64,000 nt of DNA from Phytoseiulus persimilis (taxonomy: Eukaryota > Arthropoda > Arachnida > Mesostigmata > Phytoseiidae): contig CM075101.1 in assembly GCA_037576195.1 (NCBI GenBank), forward strand, positions 8,804,001 to 8,868,000, given 5' to 3'. The notes under the pieces are model-generated. The model made no database searches and was not told where the DNA came from. It worked only from the letters and a program-made list of their open reading frames with translations. Both the position numbers and the translations under genes were made by a program. The first letter of the stretch is position 1, and each line of letters begins with the position of its first letter. Positions 1 through 12,119 of this stretch are shown in pieces.

Positions 1-120
1 CCAGAGGGTGGAGCATACAGGTCTCCGACCGCTCGGGACGGGGGGAGTACCTGGATGCGTTCATCCATGGGAGCGGACGGCTTGTTGTGGGGCACTATTA
101 CCGCCTCCCAGCTCAGCGGT

Positions 121-1610
121 CGGGGAGGCGGCCACAAGCGCTCAAAGAGTACCCAATGAACGCATTATTTAGAGGGACCGTTAGAGCAGCTCTGCCGGAC
201 AGCGCCGCAAACCATCTGGGCGAAGCAGTCTCGGCATAGAAGCTTGGCGATGAGCCGGACGAAGCGCAGACTCGAAAAGAAGCCGATTTGGAGAGCTTGC
301 CGAGGCTGGATACCCAACATATTAAGAAATGAAATGGATATCATCAATGCTCTGCTTCTTCTCTATGCGCATTCCCTTGCATTCATAGTGGAACATGCGC
401 TCTGTATGTGGTGTTCCAACGAGATATCCCAGCTGAGAAATATAGCAATATCGCTCACAGAACATCGGACTCTGGTGAGAGTTCAGTGCGATCGCTTGGT
501 CACATCGCTCGGAACGGAGGAGGCTGATGAATCAAGGAACCTATAATTATGAAGCCGTATGTGGAGCAGCCTACGAGGAACTTCCTGCGGCCCAAATGGA
601 GACAACAGAGAGACTGTGCCAAAGCTGCCCTGCTACATCCCTTCTATTCCTGCTTCTCATATTCTCACCATGAACTCGTCTACGGATCGGCGACGGTGCT
701 TTCGCAGTGAATCAGAGAGGCGATTTTTGATGGCGAACAGGGCCCTCATGGCTGACCTGGGCTGGGATTCATTCAGAGAAAGGGCCCCAGAGCAAAAAAT
801 GATATTTTAACATTATGAGATGACTTCGAGCCGGGATTGGGATCAATATCAGTGAGATGTGCAATCCTGGGGAATGGAATTGGCATGGGAACCCTGAGCC
901 ACTTGATCCGCCAATAAAGCGTTCTTCGAGGAAGAGTGAATATGGAAGCGACTTCGACTCGACTACGAACTATCCGCCGAGGGTATCTTGGACAACACAC
1001 TTATGAGGATTAAGGAATATCACCAGCAACAGCTATACTTCCATTGGTTTGTTCTCAAGAGATTCTCAGAGTGACTGACCGCGCTCCTGCTGGAGGAGTC
1101 CAGTCATCGCTCAATGTCTCTCTCTGAAAGATTGGGCTTCGCTTCGTGTCTGCAGGCGACAGCAGTCGTAGATCGAGGAATGCAATAGAGTTTGACTGCA
1201 GGCGTGTCGATGGACCAGCCCAACTACGGTTCATTCCGAGCTCACTTGTAATCATCCGTCATTCTCTTCGATCGTCTTCATCAAAGGCTCGAGAACAGCC
1301 CAGAAAAAACTTTCCCCCGCGAGCTAAGGGTCGATTTCCCCATCAGTTGCTCAACTTACGGGTGAAGCCTCTTGGCTGGTCTGCAATACGTCGCAATCTG
1401 TCGCGCGTTTCTCCGTTTTATGGGCTCTGAAAGGGTTTTCATTTGCCTCTGCGCTTTCCCGCCACAGTGCCGAGACTCTCGGCCGAGATTCGTTTGCCAA
1501 GATGGCGGCCGGCTTGAGCTCTGCAGCTCTATCCAGCAGAGCCTCTCTCACGGTCCCTTTAAATAATGCGTTCATTGGGTACTTTTTGAGCGCTTGTGAC
1601 CGCCTCCCGT
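121..1610. mobile_element. Non-autonomous element with inverted arms
   Basis: Bases 121-240 match the reverse complement of about 1490-1610; the core reads AATGAACGCATTATTTA on one side and its complement on the other. Identity is high over about 75 bases and then falls off towards the inside. No transposase domain is seen between the arms, only short unconvincing ORFs, so this is probably a non-autonomous foldback or MITE-like DNA element. Target duplications could not be fixed. The outer right side (1611-1668) joins a different terminal sequence shared with the element at 57094, so the boundary is composite. Confidence 0.6.
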
Positions 1611-1668
1611 CGCAGGTCCCTTCAAAAGTGCATCCATCCGACTCTATTGGTTACAGATTCCCTATACC
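1611..1668. repeat. Terminus related to the long-TIR MULE-like family
   Basis: This stretch (core GCATCCATCCGACTC, then GATTCCCTATACC) is a diverged copy of the outermost part of the 477-base inverted repeat at 57094-57570 and 58465-58941. Only this short terminal part is present, so it is a relic or a fragment moved along with the neighbouring inverted-arm element. Confidence 0.6.
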
Positions 1669-3070
1669 AGCTTCACCGCCGATGTTCAACTGTTGATATC
1701 TCGGCCCCGCAAACTCGCGTTGGGATGAAACTTGTCCTGCGAGTGGATGATGAAAAGGAGTACTTTCAGCGATATCTGAGAAAGTGGTCAGCCTTCTTGT
1801 TCCGGGTAACCAACGGGTTTTCAATTTCCCTCAACTGGAGAAGAGGTTCCCGAGACCTGCCTACCACGTTGGATAGCCCCTGAGAAGAGCTCACAACGGT
1901 TTCCTTATCGGCGCTGTAGCTCAACTGGTTCTCGAGAGATGAGCATTTTAGGTTCCCGAAAGTCGTTCTTCCCGGCAGTTATACCGGAGTTTTGCCCGGA
2001 GATGTCGCGTTCACGAGCTGGGGACCTTAGGTGGTGTGTGACGAGCGAGGGGAGTTCGGAGTGGATAATTTGTCGGTGTCTTCGCGCATTTTTTCCATCA
2101 AGAGGGACGGACGCCGGATGGGAGCCTGACAGTTCGATGTAAGGACCGGCAAAGGTGAGTGATGGCTCGACAAGCTCCGTCCTGCGGAAATATCGCTCGC
2201 ATTAAGATCTTCAATCGTTGTCAAAGCTTCAGTGAATCTCTTTCGTCGCCGAAAACAGCATGCAGGACCATTGTGGGCCACCGAGAGGCATTCTTAGAGG
2301 ATGGTCTATCGGGTTTTCAGGAGTTGTCCAGTCAAAGCCAAATTAACGCAAGAATGCGTCATTATCTGGCTCAAAAATGTACATAATCATAACCCGGAAC
2401 GTAACGGCCACGGTCGGGCATTTTTTGAATGTCGAGCGGACTGGATCAGAGATGTTCGCCAGAACCCGCAGCAGCCATCAATGAGATCGACTTTGAGAGC
2501 ACGGTGGAAGTAAGTCTTGAATTCTGTCCATACTTTCCGAAACAAGGAATTACTGTCTTTCTTGGAGCAGAAGGATCGAAACGCACCGCTACTGAGTCCC
2601 ACGAACGAGCGCTCTATTCAAATCCTTAGACACGATTCTCGAGCACCTCCGTTCAAACCCATTCGTTTCAGAGATCATCGGGAAGTAGCTCGGAATATCG
2701 TCGTGGAACAACATGGACGTACAGCTAGATGGCAAGCGGCGCAAGTCAGATCTCCCGTTGTCCGCAGTCAGGAAGCTTTGCACGTGGCTATCAAAGCCGC
2801 TCCCATCGCTGGGTATACAGTCTCGAGTCACCATGAAAGACTCCTGAGTTTTTGGTGTGAAGATTTCGAAACACTGATTCTCAGCACTCGGCATCAGTTG
2901 TCACTTGCGAATCACGCTCAGATGCCACATGTGGACGCGCGTATTGAAGCACTCCCCATCGCCTGTGCAAACAACTCTTTCCTGTTCACGCGAACTTTCA
3001 TGGCCACGTAAGCACCCAATCGACACCAGAATCATATTTTTCCCTCCTTCCTGAAGTGACGTAGAGCTGC
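1669..3070. other. No recognisable gene
   Basis: Several ORFs of 60-165 codons occur on both strands, the longest on + at 2517-3011, but none shows a domain, a signal peptide or similarity to another part of the window that I can recognise. They overlap on opposite strands and look like chance frames. The stretch may hold the degraded 5' part of the MULE fragment that begins near 3075, but I could not find its FLYWCH zinc finger. Confidence 0.5.
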
Positions 3071-3074
3071 ATCC

Positions 3075-3480
3075 TTACCGAAAATCCATGATTGGTTGAA
3101 GGTCGAGATGGTGCTCTGCGCAATCATGAAGAATTGCGATGCTGAGTCCCAGAAAGAGGTGTTCCGCGTACTGAAACGAGAGACGAGCAACGACAACATT
3201 CTTCAGTCTTACATGGGCGTCTGGGATTCCGCCATGAGGCGCGCTGTTATCGATGAGTTCCCCGAGGCTAGAAGATATGGCTGCCATTTCCATTTCTCGT
3301 AAGCCCTAGAACGAAGAGCAAGTAGCCCGTGTGTCGGTATTTGCCAAGAAATCCGAAAACCCGCCGAGATTCTGAAAAAATCCATCATATTCACGGCACT
3401 CCCACTGCTCCCAGCTGATCAGATCGAGCCCATATTTCACGAACTGAGCGCGGAAGCCCTGGCCAAACGCAGGGAAGAAA
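3075..3480 (+). pseudogene. MULE transposase fragment (FLYWCH/Phantom-like type)
   Basis: The + frame at 3096-3302 reads through a segment ending DEFPEARRYGCHFHFS, which matches the C-F-H-F-(S/T)-Q block after the second catalytic aspartate of the MULE copies at 7992-9390 and 25578-26956. VWDSAMRRAV corresponds to the region around the second aspartate. A stop codon follows the HFS motif. A shifted + frame continues with leucine-rich sequence (TALPLLPADQIEP) resembling the next part of the domain. The first catalytic Asp and the C-terminal Glu block are missing, so this is a dead internal fragment. Confidence 0.65.
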
Positions 3481-3775
3481 CCCAGCGGGATGCTACCATC
3501 ACCCGGAAGGAGCTCGGCCAAGGGGACAACCTCGCGGCCGCGAAGACCAAAACCGAGGTGGCGAAAGAAGGGATAACCCTTCGAGTAACCCGGCCAACTC
3601 CGCGAAACACACTGCGAAGTGACATGTCTCGGGACGTTGGAAACGGAAGAGTGGGGGGAAACGAAGCAACAACGCCAAAACCCTGAATGAAATTACTTTT
3701 TAAGCAATCAATATGAATGGTACTGAATCTGATGCTAGCAAATAGGCTCTTCTGGAACGCGACGTCCTGCTGAAA

Positions 3776-4585
3776 TTGAACGCGAGCATCGTGCTCGTGT
3801 CGGAAACTCGATTAATGAACGAGGAAAGCAGTCCCCCAATACAAGGATACAACTTCAACTTTAGCAATAGAAAAGGACTCAGTCACAGAGGGTCCAATGG
3901 TGGTGTAGGCATTCTGGCGAGATCAGATCTAGAAATACTCTGGACAGTGAAGGGCACAGACTGGCTGGCACAAGCTATGATGTTGGGTAACCAAAAATGG
4001 GTGGTCGTGTCCTTCTACATAGCACACGGGCTCATCAAGCAAAACAAGAGATTCCTCGAATCGGTGAGCGAGTTCATTAGAAGTAAATGCGAGTCTAGCC
4101 TCCATCTCATAATGGGTGGGGATGCGAACTCGCACCTCGTTGAGCTGGATGGCAAGACAAACACTCGGGGAAAACTACTCGAGTCGTTTGCAGTTGACCA
4201 CGGTTCAGCAATCCTGAATCGGACAGAGAAATGTATTGGGCGATTCACGAGGGGAGACTCAGCGATCGACCTAATACTGGTCAATGTGAAGGCACACGAG
4301 GCTGTGGAATCTCTGAGACTAGACGAAGCGAGAGAGATCACTGGCATGAGCGATCACAACCTTCTCACTGTAGAATGCGAGACGGCAGCTCACAGAAAAG
4401 AAACGAGGAAAACAGTACGGACGATGGACACGAAGAGAATCGTATCCGAGTCCGAAACCATCCTAGAAAGAGAGGTAGCTAAAAACAAAGCTGACTACGA
4501 AGCACTTCGAAGAACCCTGACGGAGAAGATGGACCAATACAGCCGTGAGACACAGATCCCCCATTGTACTATGGCCCGCTCTCCC
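3776..4585 (+). pseudogene. LINE endonuclease-domain fragment
   Basis: The frame encodes an apurinic/apyrimidinic-type endonuclease of a non-LTR retrotransposon. Visible motifs are the SETRL metal-binding block near the start, GGDANSH in the middle, a TRGDSAIDLIL block and the terminal SDHNLL block. These follow the usual order of LINE endonucleases. The first strand of the fold lies upstream beyond a stop codon, and no reverse transcriptase follows: after about 4585 the sequence changes to a dispersed repeat. The fragment is therefore cut at both ends. It is not the same LINE as the R1-like copy at 52013, whose endonuclease differs clearly. Its clade cannot be settled without the reverse transcriptase. 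Confidence 0.75.
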
Positions 4586-4592
4586 GAAATAT

Positions 4593-4728
4593 CGGGTGAC
4601 GATCACAGTCCCGGAGCAAGGCCGATGGACGCATTCTTCTGCGAGGGAAAGAGAGCGCGCCAGCTATGAAATCCGACGGTTCTGCAGTACGGACCGGTCA
4701 GGCGTCTCCGGGCCCGGCGAAGTACTCG
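4593..4728. repeat. Dispersed repeat, copy 1 (inverted copy at 61785)
   Basis: About 135 bases match the reverse complement of 61785-61951, including the GTGACGATCACAGTCCCGG side and the TTCGCCGGGCCCG side. The second copy lies just upstream of a MULE transposase segment on the - strand, so this may be the terminal region of that MULE family. Here it abuts the truncated LINE endonuclease. Confidence 0.7.
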
Positions 4729-5841
4729 TAATTAGATACACAAATATCTCGTTACACTGAGCATCAGCTCCAGCTGTCGGAGGAAGGCCACCGTGTGAGA
4801 CTGCAACGACTAAGCCTATTCCTCAATGAGATTCGGCCGCCTGCTCCCCGCGAGTAGATGGGAATTCACCGATCGGGGTGCAGGGGTAACTGGAAGAGGA
4901 AGGGCAGCCACGGTGGACGACAGTTTCTTTGCGCGCCCTTTGAGACAGTTTCTCTTTTGTGCGATCTCCGAGAACGGCGTTTCTAGTGAGTCCCTTGCGA
5001 CCTTGCATGAACTGAGCTTCATTGCTCATTTTTCCTACTCTTCAGTCCTCTCAAGCTCCCCGGCCTTTCTTGGGCCCATTTCTGGTCTTCAGAGCTTTCT
5101 CGCACCTCGGAGCTTTTCCTATTCTCCATTCTAGATAGAGAGTTTCTGAGCGGCAAGCCAGGCGCTTCCTAGGCTTCAGTGATTATTTGAGCTGCCAAGA
5201 AACATGGAGATCACTTTCTACCTGCAGGTTCCGTCAAGCATGTCGCTACCACAACCTCGGAGTCCAACTGTTGGAGATCAGAGTCTGAGGCCTGTCGGGC
5301 TCAGATCTCGAACGCGTCTGAGAGCATGACACATTCAGATGACTCGCAGTACTCCCAGGTCACGACGTCTGGGAAATGCAACGAAATCGGGGTTCCAGCC
5401 CCGACAGCAAATGTAAGGGACTGATACAGACAGCCCCCATAAAACCAAGAGTACGGAGTCGGGTTTACAACTCCTCCGACCTGCAAACTAGACCATCTGT
5501 CAACTTATCTTAAGATGTGACTCATCTAGTGTCTGGACTCTAGACCAATCAAGGGATAGCTACGCTCGCCTTCTAGGTATATGAGGACCCTCTTTTATAA
5601 ATAAACTTCACTGTGGTACAAAGCCTTCTACTCTACACGTCTCTTGCGTTGTCACTCTTGCTGTCAACTGAGCTAGTGTTCCACACTCTCGATCCTCTAC
5701 CTTCAAACCCCACGACTTCCAGTCCTATCACGTAATCAGCCACGTAGCCGCTACGTGACGACACAGCGTGACTTCGCGATCTACTACTGTCGGGTAAGCT
5801 GACCTCTACCTACTCACTTAACTACAGCTCAGCTAATACAG

Positions 5842-6963
5842 TTGCAGTCAGGTATATTTCCTCGGCCCATGCAAAGTGCTCCAGAGACCGAACTTAATCT
5901 TGACGATTACGATCTCCTAGAGTCTCCTGAAGAGAGAGTGATGGCTGACTCCTCTTCCGCAAGCGGATCTGGTTCAAAATCCAATCATGCATGCAGCATC
6001 ACATTGGCTGATGATGGCAGAAACTGGCTCGCATGGTCTTCACTGGTCACCGTGGTCCTGCAGAACAGCGGTGACGCCTACAAAGTTGTTTCTGGCGATC
6101 TTGTCATAACAGCGACCGGCTATCAAGCTGCGAATGCTATGGCCAAAACAATCATTCTTAACTCAATCTCCGCCGTTCTGATAGCCACGAACTTCAGCAT
6201 TTCTACCCAAGATCTCAATGCGAAAGATCACTATGAGGCACGAAAGAACCCTTTTGCTCAAACAAGCGGTATTGCTGAAGACATAGCTCTTAGTTCGTTC
6301 TATAACTTCCGCTACAATTCTTCGAAATCTACATCGAAGAATATCGATAATTCCCAACAAATTATGCAGCGCATCGCGCTTGCTGGCACGAAGGTGGACG
6401 AGAAGCAGACGTGCCAGCGTCTCTTGCAGAGCTTGCCCTCGTCCTGGGAAGGTCTTCGTCTGTTCTGGAGTGTTGAAACCGGAACCGGTCAGACTCTTTC
6501 CAACCTTTACGTCCTTCTCCGTGAAGAAGCAATGCGACGTGAAAAAAAAAAAACTCCTCCCAGGCGGATCCGACCGCCTTGTTCTCTCGTCTATCTATTC
6601 GCTCAAATAGACGACCCAACTTCAACAATCGCCCTCAATACGACAATCGTCGTGATCAGAACTCATCTTACCGACCCCAATCACGTCCTTCGAATACTTT
6701 TAAACGCGCTTCCCGCTTCAATTCTAACTCGTGCAACTCCGACTCCAATTCCCGCTACCAGAACTCAAATCAAAACCGAAGAGTCGCCTCCAATCCAACT
6801 CAGGCTCCACCCGCTAATGCTTGGCGATCGAGCCGACCTTCTCGACCTCGTGTTTCGACGGGGACTTGCCTCGAGCCTGATTGCCGCGAACCCGATTCCG
6901 CGAGCCCGAATACCCCGAGCCCGAGTAAAGCTCCGCCCAGCGGACAGCGCGCCGGCTCAGTGA
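5842..6963 (+). pseudogene. Copia A gag region
   Basis: This is the Gag part of copia A. Residues after about 55 (WLAWSSLVTVVLQNSGDAY) and the later LPSSWEGLRLFW segment fit the copia Gag (UBN2-type) fold, whose protein forms the particle that packages element RNA. The likely start is the methionine at 5941, which begins a Ser-rich leader; the frame is open further upstream. The C-terminal part is basic and Arg/Asn/Pro-rich, as in nucleocapsid regions, and a clean zinc knuckle is not seen. The frame runs towards the insert boundary near 6921. I treat it as a fossil part. Confidence 0.75.
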
Positions 6964-7789
6964 AGCTTCTGTGCGGGGCTATGTCGCTTCCGCTAGGAGT
7001 TCTCCGGTTACATCATCTTGGCCTAATCCAAAGCATGACTCGCTATCCTTCCCTCTGAACGGAGAAGCGTTCGGAGAGCAACTCTGTGACATCGCCCTCC
7101 TGAGTGAATGGGGATGAACTCGAGCAATCACACCCAGGGAGCGCATCGGAGGAGGGACGTATTGTACTGATTGTTCGGATAGCCAATAATTTTCCATGAA
7201 GAATCAGTCATTGCCTCCATGACGGAATGGGAATCAGAGTTGCTGAAGTGGGGAACGATTTCCACACCAAACTCATGATCCACACGGTTCGGGAAACCGA
7301 GCAGAAGTCTCATTTTTCGCTGTCAGAACTCAGTCACTGATCTAGTCACCTGGGAGGACAGTTTGTCAGACAATCCCGAGCCTCTACCATCCCCTAAACT
7401 CACCCGGTGAGTAATCTGTTCGCGAGTTGCACTATGAGAAGCGATTCTTGACCTTGTCGAGACCAAGCCTATCAGTGCGACGCAAAGATCATATTGTTAC
7501 CTCAACCGCCTTCGGATCCCGCAAAAATACGCGGAGTCCTCTGATTTTCGAAAACTTTTATTGCGAAAACAACGATGGGCGCTGTGAATTCCCTCATTCG
7601 CCGAATTTGAGATTGAAACCAACGCAATGAATGTACTGGACGAGCGTTAGTTCATTCGTTTCATATTGATCCACGAATCGTACTAAGCGCTGATTCAACT
7701 TCTCGAATCGTTTCCTTGAGCGAGGCGGCTCATGCCCCATCCTCAACATAAGCATCTCATTTTAAACTTCTCTTCCAATCGCTGGGGAT

Positions 7790-8133
7790 GACTTATCGGT
7801 ACTTGTGCGTTTGGCCCCCTCTTCGGAAGCGGCGCGAAAAACAGCCTAAATGGCGAGTTCTCAGCCCGTCAGCCGGCGGTACAGGGAGGAAGGAGACGGA
7901 GGAAGGGAAGACAGAACGGTCAGCAGATACACGTGACAATGGCGGCTGACATGAAGAAGTCAACGAAGTTAAGAAAGGGGTCGGAGTTTCCTCAGGCAGT
8001 TCGAATATCGCGCCTTTGGAAGCGGCGTTCCAGCCGCCGCGTCAGCCATCGTTGGCTGTCGGCTGGCGGGTTAGCCGGCTGTGATTTCAGAAGAGGGGGC
8101 CAAACGCACAAGAACCGACTTATCATCTCATAG
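7790..8133. mobile_element. MITE with ~38-base inverted repeats
   Basis: The left end (ACTTGTGCGTTTGGCCCCCT within 7796-7835) recurs as its complement at about 8090-8133. The body is about 345 bases, GC-rich and without an ORF of interest. It lies at the C-terminal coding end of the MULE relic on the - strand, where the conserved EMIS segment runs into the right arm. It therefore inserted into that transposase. The family is unknown; no clear target duplication was found. Confidence 0.65.
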
Positions 8134-9390
8134 ATATTCGCGTGAGATTTCCCGACGCTCCGGTTCAAGGCTTGGTGCCACCCCTCAAGGTGATTCGTAG
8201 TTCTCGCGCCGAAGTTCTGGTAGTGGTTACACAATTCCCTATGATATGTGCCCTCATTCTCCAGCCACGTATCAATGGAGTACTCCTGGAAATTTTCCAA
8301 TCCTGCATAGGCAGCATGGGTTTCGGAAGGAGATTCCGCTTGGATCTCGAGCCAGGCGTGGAACGAGACCGTACTCTTGAACTTTCCGCCATAGACTCTG
8401 CGAGAAGTGGAAGGAGCAGCCTTTCCTTCCAGCCAACGGGAATTCTTTTTGAATAGCTTTGAGGGTTGACACCTCAAAATCCAGCTGGAAAGTGGCCGGA
8501 TTGAAAATTTTCCCGACGCTAACGGCATAGTTTCTAAGCAACGAGAACATCCGACGGTAAGTTTCCTTGGCCTTGTCGGGGAGGAGAAGATATGCTGCGG
8601 GGATCATCTGACCCCTGTAGAACACATGTAGCGTATAAAGTTGTGTGATTAAGTGCGGAGTGACCCGAAAGGTGCCGTCCATGAATACGGTTGAGGCGTT
8701 GCATAGCCGTCGTTGAAAAGAAGAAACGGGCGTCCATCACTTGTCTGTGTCCAGGAGCCCTCTAGATCGATGACGGCCCGAGAAACTGGGAGCGGAGGTC
8801 GTACTCTGGCTCGAGCTCGGTACAGCGCAGTGGACACGGAACTGTATCCCGGCACCAAGGCTCCGAGACGCTCGACAGCGTGGACTCCTCGGAATTCGTT
8901 GAGCGTGCGTGCTACTACTTCCTCGTGAACCTGTTTACCGCTTCTTCGCGAGTCCTCGACGATGCGTCGTTTCATTGCATGGACCGCTGTTTCTCTAATG
9001 ATTCCGTCTGTGTCAGGCTCATGGCAATTAATGCCTGTCGTCTTCCGGATATGAAGATAGGGCAGCTGCCGGAGAAGATATGAAGGGTGTCAATACTAAG
9101 GTGACGACGATTCAACCGACGCAATGGGATAGAATCGGGGCCCAGATCAGAGATGCTGGGTGTTGTACCTTTTCGATGATAGCCCTTGCGGGGCAGCCCT
9201 GAGACTTTTTTTTTATGCATCGACAATAAACAACACCATCGTTGCCTTTCTTCTCTACCTCGGAGAGGTGATTTCCAACTCCATAGAGGGGATTGTCCTT
9301 GACACTTGTTACAATTTTCACATTCATGATAACACGAAGAGCATATCGCTGCTGAGTGCTCTGAGAGGCGTCAACATGGGGAAAGAGCAT
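7992..9390 (-). pseudogene. FLYWCH-type MULE transposase relic
   Basis: On the - strand the order is a FLYWCH-like zinc-finger segment (CRCIKKKSQGCPARAI, 9112-9250), a basic linker (8649-8975), then the MULE core. The core shows the first catalytic Asp in MDGTFRV, the second in LDFEVSTLKA, the CSFHFSQSLWR block, and the Glu in NHLEGWHQALN. These residues form the D-D-E site of Mutator-like transposases, which cut and paste DNA. Compared with the copy at 25578-26956, a short stretch before MDGTF is missing and the frame changes several times, so the gene is dead. A MITE has entered its 3' end. Copies elsewhere in the window support the family call. Confidence 0.8.
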
Positions 9391-9815
9391 CGATCTCCCC
9401 CGAGCGCAGCGGTCGTTCCGAGAGCAGACAATGCGTAGCGTCTAGATGACATGCGCAACTAAGCCACTGTTTCAGACCGAGAAAGTCGGAATGTGGCCCA
9501 ATTGAAGAATAGCTCGCCACCCTAACGCAACAAGTCGGGTCATTTCATCCAGCGATTGTCTTGATTTGCTCAGTGGTTCTTCTCTGATGACCAGCGCTCT
9601 TCATGTGCTTTCCCACATCGCGTTTTCGTCCTCACCCGTGACAAACTCACGAGCTCTAGAATATAGCCTCGTTCTCCTCTTTTTTCCGTCTCCGTTTTCT
9701 TCGTCATGGTGCTGGATCAGTAGCGTAGCGAGCCTTCATGGTGCCCGGGGCGGATTTGCAAGTGCATTCGAGTATGCTCATCTGATACCCCAAAATCCAG
9801 TGCATAGCGAACCCA

Positions 9816-10425
9816 TCAGATAACGAACCTGGCAGATAGCGAACCTGGATGACCAGTTGTATCGATTAACACTGTCATCTCCCTTCGGGTGCACGGTTCT
9901 CCCAAATACAATGTCGAAGGGTACTGGAACCTCATCCATGTTCCCGAAGTTGTCGTCGCCGATGTCTTGCATGCATCGGCGACGCGGCACCTGAAGTGCG
10001 CTATTTGTCCGGCGGCGTTTGAGGATAGCGGCTGTTCCACGCTAGTAACGCGCCGCATACTCAAATTAATACGCTTCAAGAACCCTCGAGCCCACTGACT
10101 GGAGGCTTTGAACTTGGTTTCGCCGGAAATTTCAGCCTCTTCCAACGCTTTCTTCTGAATTTCCACCAGCGGTACGGCTCTCTTTTTTGATCGCTGTTCG
10201 AGTAGCCAGTCTTTCAGTTTCGCCTCCAGGGCAGGATATGTCGGCAAACCTTTCCTCAGGCTCCGTCTCCGCCCATGCGTTCTCTTGAAAATGTTCTCTT
10301 TCTTTCGCCAATCGCTAAGCAATACTTTTGGAGCATTCGAATTTGACCGTGGCCGCAGTCATACCGTAGCGTTTGCAATACTGAATTGCTTCGAGCTTCT
10401 TCTCAATTGTTCGTGAGATCCTCAT
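9816..10425 (-). pseudogene. Pogo-type transposase N-terminal relic
   Basis: Reading leftwards from about 10425, the first segment (KKLEAIQYCKRYGMTAATVK) is a Psq-type helix-turn-helix and the next (YPALEAKLKDWLLEQRSKK, then SSQWARGFLKRINLSMRR) is a CENP-B-type helix-turn-helix. Together they form the DNA-binding half of pogo/Tigger transposases. A stop separates the two segments near 10323. A short piece resembling the start of the DDE domain follows, then the frame ends. The catalytic half is absent here; a separate catalytic half lies at 19095-19620 but on the other strand and in another copy. Confidence 0.75.
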
Positions 10426-11159
10426 GCCGGCGAGGAACGAGTGAGGCTGTAAGACCGACAAATTCTCGATTGAGCTCTATGAGAGAGGCACACAGAAAGG
10501 TTTCCTGATTCGGGAGCTCCTTGGAATGATACGAGAGGTGACTCTTCGTGAGAGCGGGATCCCAGACTTCCACCAGCTTTCTAACTCAAGAACGGTTGCT
10601 TCTCGATAAGAACGCGAGACTGGGTTTCTGGAGGTTCGTGGAGCGGGGAGCCGGGTGAAAGTAATATTTTGGTACTCACCGCTCACGATGTTCGCAACGG
10701 TGGAGACAGGGGAAAAACTTCAGCGGGCTTCACGGATTTCTAGAACTGTGCTGCTCGAACCAGTACAGTGCTGGAATGAGCTCTGGATCGAGGATATATG
10801 ATCGAAAAAGTCGACCGATGTCGAATCGGTGCACATTGACACATTTGTTGTCTTTCGTTGTTGCGGATAGGATCAGATTCCCGCATCTGAGACGAGTCCG
10901 TGAGAGCGAGGATGGATCGAATGTTACCCACCGACATCTTGTTAGACTCAGAAATGAGAGACTCTCCGTTTCTCAATTCCACCAGAAGTAAGCGTCTGAT
11001 TCTGAGAAGTGATCATCTACTATCCATGTCTCTTTCCCTCCGTCAGCCGTAATCCGTGCTGGATCGAATCACGGGGCATAGAGACTCGTAGTGCTGAGTC
11101 TGTTCTTTACCTAGAGATCGATGTTTCCCGAATCTTATGGGAAAAACACAAAATCCACC

Positions 11160-11300
11160 AGTTTCGTTAACTGACAGGTTTGCTAACTGCCAGGTTCATT
11201 ATATGAGGGGCTCGCTCACTTCCAGGTTCGTGATCTGAGGGGTTCGCTATACGAAGGGTTCGCTATCTGCCAGGTTCGTTATCTGAAGGGTTCGCTTTCT
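11160..11300. repeat. Short tandem array, ~17-base unit
   Basis: Units of the form GGTTCGTTATCTGA repeat about seven times with small changes. The same unit type forms the ends of the elements at 29165-29352 and 50032-50255. Each array ends close to a CAGGGTA-like terminus, so the arrays appear to be a structural part of one pogo-type family. Confidence 0.75.
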
Positions 11301-11365
11301 GATGGGGGTTTTCGAGCGAATTTTCGAAAAAAAAGGTCCGTTGTCTGCGGCATTTCAGGGTGATA

Positions 11366-12083
11366 CGCTTCCCCGAAAAATCATATGCTTGTCAGATGAG
11401 ATACACCCTCGAACTACAACCACCCAACTAGGATGGAATGAGTGTTCGCCGACAGTGCGACGAACGACGACGACAACTATGCGGCTCCAGATGAGTCAGC
11501 TGCAGGTTTCACGCCCCTTGAGGGACTCAATTTCTGAATATGGACTATGCATGTATTCCAGGAGATTATTCCCATGCTACATTCCGGAAACTCCAAAGAA
11601 GCGCAGTGTGATTCGCGACATCTTCCTTCTTCGATCGCCTCATCCGGTCTGATTTGGAGCGGATAGGGTGAGCAATGAGCAGTGCTCATGTCTGTGAGCA
11701 ACCTTCGAGATGGCGGAACTCTCGGAGATCACGCAAGGAAGAGAGAGCTCGACTTGAAGAACTATCATTTTTTTTGTTTTGATTGAGATATTTTCATTCA
11801 ACGTGATTCAATCAGTTGGGCTATCGTCGAACGAAAGACTCCCCAGCTCACTCGGCAACTGCGATGAGAAAAGTCGTTTGCCCCTCTTGCCCCTCCGCCC
11901 TCAAGGGGCAGTTTCCTCATCCGTTCACCCTGACTTGGAGAAGGAGTGTCTGATCATATCTCCGAAGCGTGAGGCAGTGAACAGCAGCAGGACAAGAGAC
12001 GGCATGGCAAACATTGTTCCGATGCCATATGTTCAATTCGTTCTCTTCAACAACAAGGTCCTGCTCTGTCCTGAGAGGAGCAC
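11366..12083. other. No recognisable gene between pogo element and copia pol
   Basis: An ORF on + at 11779-12219 overlaps the start of the copia protease frame but shows no motif. No repeat structure was recognised in 11366-12083 apart from the inverted end near 12084. Confidence 0.45.
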
Positions 12084-12119
12084 GTTCATAGAAGCTTCAC
12101 TGAGCCGGCGCGCTCTCCG

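Larger units (their letters stand above)
9786..11365 (-). mobile_element. Pogo/Tigger-like element with TA ends
   Basis: The left end (TACCCCAAAATCC at 9786) and right end (GGCATTTCAGGGTGATA at 11365) are imperfect inverted repeats flanked by TA, the target of pogo and mariner elements. Inside each end lie short repeats of the type GTTCGTTATCTG, a few on the left and an array on the right (11160-11300). The - strand carries the N-terminal part of a pogo transposase next to the left end; the catalytic part was not found within these ends. It is thus a deleted copy. Confidence 0.65.

Noticed and set aside
2517-3011. A 164-codon + ORF as a possible gene
   Set aside because: No motif, low-complexity or signal; overlapping frames on - are almost as long. 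Treated as chance.
5370-5410. A tRNA-like hairpin (CGGGGTTCCAGCCCCG)
   Set aside because: Only a T-arm-like stem can be formed; no acceptor stem or anticodon arm is present. It lies within the copia A 5' LTR or leader.
8649-8975. A stand-alone gene on - between the FLYWCH and MULE segments
   Set aside because: It aligns with the linker of the MULE transposase copy at 26363-26755, so it is part of the same relic.
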